Below are positions 50,412 to 56,842 of a stretch of 64,000 bases of DNA, one piece after another. Made by a program: the position numbers and the translations under genes. Source of the DNA: a virus; the IMG/VR virus record IMGVR_UViG_3300037222_000100, positions 62,001 through 126,000 of that record; one strand, written 5' to 3'. The notes below the pieces were generated by a model that was not told the DNA's origin, did no database searches, and was given only the letters and a program-made list of their open reading frames with translations. Each line of letters begins with the position of its first letter. The first letter of the stretch is position 1.

Positions 50412-50909
50412 GTGAGCTACGACCAGAAAGCATACAAGAAACAATATGACCTCGATCACAAAGAGGAAAAGAACGAAAAGGGTAAATCTTACTATATCGC
50501 GAACCGCGAGACTATCAAAAAGAAATCTCGTAAACACTACGAAAAGAATAAAGAGGCAATTCAGGCCCAACGTCGCGCAAAAGTTCTATCTAGCCTAACC
50601 TCCCAAGCCGTTAGATGCGCAGCCGTAAAGCGATGGCAAAAGAGAAATCCCGAGAAGGCTCGGATAATCAACACTAACGCGGGTAAAGATCGTAAAGCGC
50701 GAAAGCTCAAACAGTTCGTTGAGCACATCGACCGTGCCGTAGTCTATGAACAGCACGACGGAATCTGCGGCATCTGCGAAAAGCCCATCGTGGGAAAGTT
50801 CCATGTAGATCACATCATGCCGCTTGCCAAAGGTGGTTTGCACTGCTATACTAATGTGCAAGTTGCTCATCCGAAGTGTAATTTGTCCAAGAAGGACAAA
50901 ATCCTATGA
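50412..50909 (+). CDS. HNH endonuclease
   Basis: 165 aa from GTG 50412. The very basic N-terminal helical arm resembles those of the other HNH genes here. The C-terminal core has YEQHDGICGICEKPI, FHVDHIMPLAKGG, YTNVQVAHPKCNLSK, with the D-H pair, Asn and CxxC. Codon use is AT-rich, like the lipoprotein. It is probably a recent arrival. Confidence 0.88.
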   Translation: MSYDQKAYKKQYDLDHKEEKNEKGKSYYIANRETIKKKSRKHYEKNKEAIQAQRRAKVLSSLTSQAVRCAAVKRWQKRNPEKARIINTNAGKDRKARKLKQFVEHIDRAVVYEQHDGICGICEKPIVGKFHVDHIMPLAKGGLHCYTNVQVAHPKCNLSKKDKIL

Positions 50910-51268
50910 CCGATATTCCCCCCGATCTCAAGCGCTTGCTCGATCCCGGTCAATCGCCTGATCCCGATCCTGGTCCCATACAATTTTTGTGGGTCTATGA
51001 CCCCGTAGAGAATGAGGTCCACGTCGATCACAACGAAGATCGGCACCCGACTGAGCGCATCACGCACAAAGACTTCAAGACCGATGTGACGCACGAGAGC
51101 GCTGTGCGTGGTTTCGCCTACCGCATCAAGGGCGGTTGGAGGATCACTGATCGAGACAGCCAGGAGGTCAAGGACCCATACATCGTGAAGCTTGTGATCG
51201 CCGCTCTCAAGGGCGAGCCCGCTGCACAGCCGGGACCACATCCGCGTCCCCATGGCATGCCATCATGA
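50906..51268 (+). CDS. Hypothetical protein
   Basis: 120 aa. A Pro/Asp-rich N terminus is followed by a beta domain (IQFLWVYDPVENEVHVDHN, then GFAYRIKGGWRITD). No family was recognised. ATGA overlaps at both ends. Confidence 0.65.
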   Translation: MTDIPPDLKRLLDPGQSPDPDPGPIQFLWVYDPVENEVHVDHNEDRHPTERITHKDFKTDVTHESAVRGFAYRIKGGWRITDRDSQEVKDPYIVKLVIAALKGEPAAQPGPHPRPHGMPS

Positions 51269-51561
51269 GCGAGCTAAGCACGTTCCCGAGCATAGAGCAC
51301 TCGATCAAGGAGATCGTTGAGCGACGCCAGAACCATGTCGTATCTGGTGCGCCCCATGACTCGTTGACGGATTACATTGGCGAGCTACAGGCAAAGCTCA
51401 ATCGCATCTACACGCTCGCCGATGAAGCTCGCGGATGCGTCGGACAGATCGATCACACGTTCGGTCAGGCGCAGCAGACGAACGAGGACTGCGAACTGTG
51501 CCAGGCTAAGGTTGCCCTGGACGAGATTCGTCGTGAGGCGAATCTGTCGCTGCGGCCGTAG
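51265..51561 (+). CDS. Helical hypothetical protein
   Basis: 98 aa, helical throughout (YIGELQAKLNRIYTLADEAR), with a CELCQAK motif near the end. The 3-prime end overlaps the minus-strand membrane gene by 56 nt. Confidence 0.6.
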   Translation: MSELSTFPSIEHSIKEIVERRQNHVVSGAPHDSLTDYIGELQAKLNRIYTLADEARGCVGQIDHTFGQAQQTNEDCELCQAKVALDEIRREANLSLRP

Positions 51562-51826
51562 CCTCTTTGCGTCGCGTCATCTCATTGATATGTTCGCGAT
51601 TGATCTTCCCGTCACTGGGCACATGGGGATGATGTACGTGGCAGAGTTTCAGATGGCCGTGCGTGAAGCGCCCCAGTCGATGACATCCTTCCTGGTTGCA
51701 TTCGAAATGATGCCAAGCCCCAAAGAATAGAGCTAGTCCCCCAAGCCCCTCGACACAGGCGATGACTTCGGTCCAGGAGGACGTAAATGGGATGTGGCTG
51801 AGGATGCTAGCGAGTAGAACGATCAT
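51506..51826 (-). CDS. Small membrane protein with Cys/His cluster
   Basis: 106 aa. A hydrophobic N-terminal half (VIACVEGLGGLALFFGAWHH) precedes CNQEGCHRLGRFTHGHLKLC and HVHHPH, a C-x4-C-H-x-G ... C-x2-H cluster that I recognise from small actinophage membrane proteins near lysis genes. CTAATAGACG precedes the ATG, the same context as the tail tube gene, so it belongs to the late class despite sitting in an early block. Holin-like function is possible. Confidence 0.65.
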   Translation of the reverse strand: MIVLLASILSHIPFTSSWTEVIACVEGLGGLALFFGAWHHFECNQEGCHRLGRFTHGHLKLCHVHHPHVPSDGKINREHINEMTRRKEATAAATDSPHDESRPGQP

Positions 51827-51870
51827 CGTCTATTAGCTTGCAGAAGGAGGTTCGATCTTGCAAGACGCGC

Positions 51871-51899
51871 TTGAGATACGCTATGGACTTTGGTATACT
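51871..51899 (+). promoter_or_regulatory. Sigma70-like promoter, leaderless
   Basis: TTGAGA (51871-51876), 17-nt spacer, TATACT (51894-51899), ATG at 51907. Confidence 0.85.
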
Positions 51900-51906
51900 A
51901 TGGGAT

Positions 51907-52680
51907 ATGACCAAGGCACAGATTGACCCCCGCCAGCACGACGAAGCCACCGCCGCCCTGTACTTCGAGCTTGACGAGGCGCAGCGCCATCTCGCCCGCG
52001 CCATCGCCCGCGTGATCAGGTCCGCTGGCGTCAAGGAGCACCGCTTCGGCAAGGACACGAAGCGCGGGTGGGGCTCCGAAGACGAGTACTACCCCTACGA
52101 CGAGGCTGTCGAGCGCGTCGAGGACAAGAGCCTCCTGGACGAGGTTGATCACGCCGAGGCCGAGATCGCTAGCCTCGACAACGCGATCTTCGCCGCCGAA
52201 GCCAAGTACACCGGCTGGAGTCGCTTCTTCCTCGTGACGAGCAGTATGGGCCACATCCATTCCTCGATGCACTGCGACACCTGCTACGACAGCACGACCT
52301 ACGGCTGGCTCCCTGAGCTTTCCGGTCTGCTTGAAGCTCACGCGGTTATGGCCCACGGTGAAGTTCTCTGCACGCGCTGTTTCCCGAGCGCCCCGGCTGG
52401 CGACACGATCAGCGTCGCCAAGGCCGCGACACTCGCATGGTCACCTGACCGCGACGAGAAAAGAGCTAAGGCCGAGGCTGCTCGCGAGGCCAAAGCTGCC
52501 GCCAAGATCAAGAAAGCTGCGAGCAAACTCAAGTACGACGAAAGCCTCGCACACAAGGTCAACGCCCTCTTCGACCTGGATGTGCCGGATGTCTACCACT
52601 GGACCTGGGACCACAAGGGCTACGACAACGCCTACTTCGTCTACAGCGACATGGGTCGGAGGGCAGCATGCGCTTCCTAA
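51907..52680 (+). CDS. Actinophage-type Cys/His protein, unknown
   Basis: 257 aa from ATG 51907, fixed by the promoter. The middle has VTSSMGHIHSSMHCDTCYDS, YGWLPELSGLLEAHAVMAHG and EVLCTRCFPSAP, a pattern found in uncharacterised proteins of actinobacterial phages. Two CxxC pairs probably bind zinc. An Ala/Lys-rich helix follows, then a short folded C terminus. It overlaps the metzincin gene. Confidence 0.75.
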   Translation: MTKAQIDPRQHDEATAALYFELDEAQRHLARAIARVIRSAGVKEHRFGKDTKRGWGSEDEYYPYDEAVERVEDKSLLDEVDHAEAEIASLDNAIFAAEAKYTGWSRFFLVTSSMGHIHSSMHCDTCYDSTTYGWLPELSGLLEAHAVMAHGEVLCTRCFPSAPAGDTISVAKAATLAWSPDRDEKRAKAEAAREAKAAAKIKKAASKLKYDESLAHKVNALFDLDVPDVYHWTWDHKGYDNAYFVYSDMGRRAACAS

Positions 52681-53204
52681 TCATCCTCCTCACGCTCTGC
52701 TCTCTCACTCTTCCTACAATCGCTTCCGCTACCGACGTAACCGATATTCCGGTCGTGCAACAAGACCTCGCCATCGCCACTCAATACTGGGGCGTCACGA
52801 TATCGCCCTACGCGGTCGAAGTCAGACCCCTCGTACTGACGGGTGCCGTAGCCGAATCGGAACAGCCGGGTCATTCGCAGCGCCTTTCGGCTGAAACGGC
52901 GCGCGCTCTCTTGCCAAAGACGAGCGAATACAGATGGGCTTGTGTCATCATCGTTCACGAGTACGGACACTCGACCGGCCACGGACATGTTACTGACCCG
53001 AACAATGTCATGTATCCGGCTCCGTCTGCTGACTCGGTTCCCGGATGCAACGCAGCTTTCCCATCGCTGGAAGAAGAGGCGCACGCTGAAGTCAGAATTG
53101 AACAGGCCGAAATCAAGAACGAAAACAGGGCAGCCGCTAAGCGTCATCGCAGCGCAGCCCAAAAGCACCACCGCCATCACCATCACGCTAAAAGGAAACG
53201 CTGA
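52668..53204 (+). CDS. Secreted metzincin-like metalloprotease
   Basis: 178 aa. A Sec signal peptide (MRFLIILLTLCSLTLPTIAS) is cleaved near Ala21. The zinc-binding motif HEYGHSTGHGH (His97, Glu98, His101, His107) fits H-E-x-x-H-x-x-G-x-x-H, and NNVMYP provides the Met-turn (Met115). That combination defines metzincins such as matrixins. The catalytic part is compact. The C terminus is rich in Lys, Arg and His, including a run of histidines, and may bind polyanions or metal. The protein would act outside the host membrane. Confidence 0.88.
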   Translation: MRFLIILLTLCSLTLPTIASATDVTDIPVVQQDLAIATQYWGVTISPYAVEVRPLVLTGAVAESEQPGHSQRLSAETARALLPKTSEYRWACVIIVHEYGHSTGHGHVTDPNNVMYPAPSADSVPGCNAAFPSLEEEAHAEVRIEQAEIKNENRAAAKRHRSAAQKHHRHHHHAKRKR

Positions 53205-53205
53205 G

Positions 53206-53700
53206 ATGTCTAACCTGCTCGAATGGGAGGGACCTGACGACGCACCGCTGTCGGACGTGTCTGCTTGGGTCGATGCGAATATCAAGGAGGGCGTCGTCTG
53301 TCCGATCACCGGGCGTACGATCAAGATGTGGGTGCAGAAGCTCGACACGAACATGGCGCAGAGCCTCATTCGCCTGTACAAAGTTGCTCCATCGAGAGCC
53401 TTCGTCCACTATCCCACGGCGCTCGCGCACCTGACCCCCAAAGGCCAAGACAACCACAAGATCAGCCAACTCAAGTGGTGGTACTTTGTCGAGGAGGAGT
53501 TGACGCTGCGCCCGGATGGAGGACGCGCTGGCTATTGGCGCATCACCGAGCCAGGAATCAAATTCGTCCTGGATGAGATCAAGGTGCCCGCCAAAGCTTT
53601 GACCTGGAGAGGCGAAGTCGAAGACTGGTCGGGCGAGGAAATCGGAATCACCGACGCCCTCGGTGAGAGCTTCATCTACAGGGAGCTAATGGACGCATGA
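53206..53700 (+). CDS. Hypothetical protein, possibly winged-helix
   Basis: 164 aa. The region HKISQLKWWYFVEEELTLRP, GYWRITEPGIKFVLDEIKVP resembles a winged-helix: helix pair then R-x-G-Y-W-R-I-T-x-x-G wing. AAAAGGAAACGCTGAG lies upstream of the ATG. It is likely a DNA-binding protein of unknown role. Confidence 0.7.
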   Translation: MSNLLEWEGPDDAPLSDVSAWVDANIKEGVVCPITGRTIKMWVQKLDTNMAQSLIRLYKVAPSRAFVHYPTALAHLTPKGQDNHKISQLKWWYFVEEELTLRPDGGRAGYWRITEPGIKFVLDEIKVPAKALTWRGEVEDWSGEEIGITDALGESFIYRELMDA

Positions 53701-54239
53701 GTGGACATTGGTGGACATACGATGATGGCGGTCGTGCCGCTGCGGGCTACAAGGGCACCACAGGAGACTGCGTGACGCGCTCTATAGCCATCGCCACGGG
53801 TCTGCCCTACCAGGAGGTCTACGATGCCCTGAACATCGCTCGTGCGCACCCTGTCGCGGCTAGTCCGGCAACGAGACGCAAGCTCATCAACTCCTCTGCG
53901 CGTACGGGACTCCATCGACGCACCTATCAGCAGTTCTTGGAGGACATCGGTTGGGTCTGGACCCCCACCATGAGCATCGGCTCAGGATGTCGCATGCATC
54001 TCTTGCGCGATGAGCTTCCTTCTGGTAGACTCATCTGCAAAGTGAGCAAGCATTTGGTCGCCGTCATCGATGGCGTCATTCGAGAGTCTCTAATGGAGAA
54101 GCGCCCACCGCAACCCCCTCCGACCTCAGAAGCCGTGTCTTCTGGCGTTGGCTGCTCTCGCTGTGGCTGTCGCCCCCGAGCACCCCAAGACATCGTATGC
54201 GACCCCTGTCGCAAGAAGCTTGACAAGGAGAAATCATGA
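53697..54239 (+). CDS. Possible papain/C39-fold cysteine protein with zinc ribbon
   Basis: 180 aa. Residues 20-40 contain GTTGDCVTRSIAIATGLPYQ, in which Cys starts a helix as in C39/papain-fold peptidases, and later KHLVAVIDGVI offers a His on a strand. This family is widespread and uncharacterised in phages; activity is inferred. The C-terminal CSRCGCRPRAPQDIVCDPC is a zinc ribbon. ATGA overlaps at both ends. Confidence 0.65.
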   Translation: MSGHWWTYDDGGRAAAGYKGTTGDCVTRSIAIATGLPYQEVYDALNIARAHPVAASPATRRKLINSSARTGLHRRTYQQFLEDIGWVWTPTMSIGSGCRMHLLRDELPSGRLICKVSKHLVAVIDGVIRESLMEKRPPQPPPTSEAVSSGVGCSRCGCRPRAPQDIVCDPCRKKLDKEKS

Positions 54240-54607
54240 AGCGCAGAATCTTCAATTACGAACTCCAGGCCGAGGGACGCCAGATGATCCAGATTCCCAA
54301 GGGCTCCGATGTGATTGGCGTGGTCGAGAAGTACGGACTGCCATTCCTCCTCGCTGTCGTTGATGAGGACCAGCCTGTCGAGCCGCGCATCTTCCGCATC
54401 GTGACCACGGGCGAGGTCTTCAACTACGAACGCCTCTGGTTCGTCGGGACCATGCGCCTGGGCGGCAACGGCAAGGAACCGTGGTATACTGCCCACGTCT
54501 TCGAGGTCGAGACAGCCTTGCCGCAACTCAACCCCGATCCCATCGAGGATCGCTTTCAAGACGATCTAAAGGAGCTACAGCGTGAGTACGCAGAGCCAGT
54601 ATCCTGA
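54236..54607 (+). CDS. Conserved-type small phage protein
   Basis: 123 aa. YELQAEGRQMIQIPKGSDVI, followed by a beta sheet with RIFRIVTTGEVF and WYTAHVFEV, matches a small barrel family common in phages (DUF7352-like by memory). The function is unknown. It overlaps the next gene by 26 nt. Confidence 0.75.
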   Translation: MKRRIFNYELQAEGRQMIQIPKGSDVIGVVEKYGLPFLLAVVDEDQPVEPRIFRIVTTGEVFNYERLWFVGTMRLGGNGKEPWYTAHVFEVETALPQLNPDPIEDRFQDDLKELQREYAEPVS

Positions 54608-54842
54608 GCACGACAAGCTGAAGGCCGTCCAGGAGGAATCACAGTGCATCGGGGAGTTCCTCGATACCTGTGGCTACACGCTCGCCAAGTGGAGCAAGGA
54701 GCCCCATCTGGTTGACTACGCGGAGCTTGTCCCGGTGGGCAACATCCCAGACATCCTTGCCGAGTACTTCGACATCGACCAGAACAAGCTGGAGGAAGAG
54801 AAGCGCGCCATGCTGGAGAAGATGAGGACGGCCAACGCATGA
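54582..54842 (+). CDS. Conserved-type small phage protein
   Basis: 86 aa from GTG 54582. Pattern HDKLKAVQEESQCIGEFLDT then LAEYFDIDQNKLEEEKRAML is one I recognise from small uncharacterised phage proteins. It is helical. ATGA overlap with the next gene. Confidence 0.75.
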   Translation: MSTQSQYPEHDKLKAVQEESQCIGEFLDTCGYTLAKWSKEPHLVDYAELVPVGNIPDILAEYFDIDQNKLEEEKRAMLEKMRTANA

Positions 54843-55123
54843 ACGCTGCCGTCGAGTCCGCCTTGATGCGCACGCTCCTCGCAGAGCAGCGTCGGAACAT
54901 GATCCGCGAGGTACGCCGCTCTTGGCCTCATCTCAAGGAGCACCAAGCGGAAGAGGCTGTGGATAATGCCACGGTCGCAGAGGGCGCTTTCGGGTCCTCC
55001 GCTATCGTGGCATCGATCCTCGACAGGAAGGGTAGGGAGCAAGGAAATGTCTCCTGGGGCTTCGATGGCGAATGTCCCACCTGCGAGCAGTCCGTACGAT
55101 TCAAAAAAGACGCCCAGCAATGA
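54839..55123 (+). CDS. Hypothetical protein with CxxC
   Basis: 94 aa. The N terminus is helical and basic (LLAEQRRNMIREVRRSWPHL), and the C terminus has GECPTCEQSV. ATGA coupling on both sides. The function is unknown. Confidence 0.6.
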   Translation: MNAAVESALMRTLLAEQRRNMIREVRRSWPHLKEHQAEEAVDNATVAEGAFGSSAIVASILDRKGREQGNVSWGFDGECPTCEQSVRFKKDAQQ

Positions 55124-55458
55124 AGCTACAACTCAATACGCTCGGTCATCCGCAAGAGCCCGTCATAGGCGAAGTCGAGATCGCGCTTTCTCGACGCAAC
55201 CTGCTCGCGCTCCTGCACAAGCTCGACTGGGAGGGTTCCGCGCGAACCATCCAGAAGATGGTCGGAGGAGTAGTCCTCACGGTCGTGGCCGAGGATGACG
55301 ACGAGCATTACGGCGACGATGGTGCTGGAGTCATGCACGACGAAACGGAGCGTTTCATTGAGACGCACGAGGAGACGCGACGTGAGGCCCGTGAGAGGAT
55401 CAGACACGAACGCATCGAGGACGAGAATGATATTGCGCGATTCGAGGGCGGTGAGTGA
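55120..55458 (+). CDS. Hypothetical acidic protein
   Basis: 112 aa from ATG 55120 (an upstream in-frame start is a shadow). It has an N-terminal beta-alpha region (LSRRNLLALLHKLDWEGSAR) and an acidic, helical C terminus (EETRREARERIRHERIEDEN). No family was recognised. Confidence 0.6.
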   Translation: MKLQLNTLGHPQEPVIGEVEIALSRRNLLALLHKLDWEGSARTIQKMVGGVVLTVVAEDDDEHYGDDGAGVMHDETERFIETHEETRREARERIRHERIEDENDIARFEGGE

Positions 55459-56072
55459 TGGGCCTCCTTGCATGCACCCCCAGTCTCACTGACGAAATCC
55501 GTAACGCGCGCAATGCCGGTCGCACTCCGCGTGTGCATCCGAATGGCTTCCTTCAGCTAGACCTGGAGCCCGACCGTATGTCCACGGGTAGGCCCATCGC
55601 AAAGCGTCGGCTGCACATCTTTGATGACCGGCTGCCGCGTCAGAGCGTGCGTACATCGGTCCACGATCACATCTTCGACATGTCCTCCTTCGTCCTGAAG
55701 GGGACCATTCTGAACGATACCTACATCACGGTGCCCGATGAGGAGGGCGACCTGGAAATCCACCAGGCGCAGGCGACGAAGGGTATGGAGACGAACCTAG
55801 TCTCAACTGGTCATCGCTGCACGCTCAGGCTCAAGCACACCGAGCACGTCTACATGGGCGAATCGTACAGGTTCCCTGCCCTTACCTTCCATGACTCTCG
55901 CCACGAAGGCGTGGCTGCCACGATCATGACCAAGGGAGACACGTTCCCTCTCAAGACTCCGCGAGTGCTCGTGCCGGTGGACGCAGAGCCCGACAACAGC
56001 TTCAGCCGGGAAGAGCAGGACATCCCGGCGCTGTGGACTCTGATCGAGGACACCTTTAGCTTCCAGCTATGA
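55458..56072 (+). CDS. Cupin-like phage protein
   Basis: 204 aa from ATG 55458 (GTG 55455 also in frame). NGFLQLDLEPD, RLHIFDDRLP, then VHDHIFDMSSFVLKGTI and later FHDSRHEGVAATIM fit a cupin beta barrel, in which HDH could bind metal. Similar uncharacterised proteins occur in phages of diverse hosts. The enzymatic role is unknown. Confidence 0.7.
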   Translation: MGLLACTPSLTDEIRNARNAGRTPRVHPNGFLQLDLEPDRMSTGRPIAKRRLHIFDDRLPRQSVRTSVHDHIFDMSSFVLKGTILNDTYITVPDEEGDLEIHQAQATKGMETNLVSTGHRCTLRLKHTEHVYMGESYRFPALTFHDSRHEGVAATIMTKGDTFPLKTPRVLVPVDAEPDNSFSREEQDIPALWTLIEDTFSFQL

Positions 56073-56842
56073 TCTTTACCATCATCCTCGCCGTCCTCTG
56101 TGGATGCTCGATTCTCACGGTGACGCTCGGCACACATCAGTTCGTTACGTCCATTCAGCCGACCAACGAGCAGCAGCGTATACGTCCGACAAAGTTCGAC
56201 AGGCTCATCGAGGCGTACATGAAGAGTGACCCTGCTGACGTATCCGCCACGATTGAGTTCTTGCTGAAGGCGGAGACGCTAACTGACCCCTTTGCCGAGG
56301 CTCCTGCGCCAGCATTCAATCCTCCCCCAAAGCCTTCTGACGCCGCCACAAGTGCGCGCCCGGCGAAGTTCCGTCGAGGGGCCTACGATGTCATAGATGA
56401 TCTTGAGCGGTCCTATGCCATGACCTATGGCGTCCCGACATTTGCGCTCCAGTGCCAGCTATGCGGAGAAATCGGGTCCTTCAGCAGCGGCACATGTCAT
56501 GCCTGTGGCGGGAGGGCAACACATCCATCATGGGTGATCTGGCACGAGGGTCATGGCGTGGATTACTACGACAAACAGAAGATGGAAGTGGACGCTTACC
56601 GGATGCAGAAGGCAGGCAAGAAGATCACCGTCTTCGATTCGAACGGCAAGCAACTATTCGTGGCTCCGTCACCGCGCTTGATCCAAGAGCGTCATCGCAC
56701 ACGCGACAAACGAGGACGCTTCGTAAAGCAGAGCAAGCATGATTGTGAGTGCGGCTTGTGCTCTGGAACGGGGATGATCTACCCGATGGATGAGCCCTAC
56801 CCCATTCGTCCGCCTCTCCCAGGTAGACTGATTCGGGCCTAA
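56069..56842 (+). CDS. Membrane-anchored zinc ribbon protein
   Basis: 257 aa. The N-terminal helix (FTIILAVLCGCSILTVTLG) could be a transmembrane anchor. A Pro-rich linker leads to CQLCGEIGSFSSGTCHACGG (zinc ribbon, residues about 128-148), and a basic stretch to CECGLCSGTG near the C terminus. It ends the rightward block, overlapping the next minus-strand stop by 4 nt. The function is unknown. Confidence 0.65.
   Translation: MIFTIILAVLCGCSILTVTLGTHQFVTSIQPTNEQQRIRPTKFDRLIEAYMKSDPADVSATIEFLLKAETLTDPFAEAPAPAFNPPPKPSDAATSARPAKFRRGAYDVIDDLERSYAMTYGVPTFALQCQLCGEIGSFSSGTCHACGGRATHPSWVIWHEGHGVDYYDKQKMEVDAYRMQKAGKKITVFDSNGKQLFVAPSPRLIQERHRTRDKRGRFVKQSKHDCECGLCSGTGMIYPMDEPYPIRPPLPGRLIRA

Noticed and set aside
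54485-54490. TATACT inside a plus-strand gene
   Set aside because: There is no -35 box and no start codon 12-14 nt downstream.
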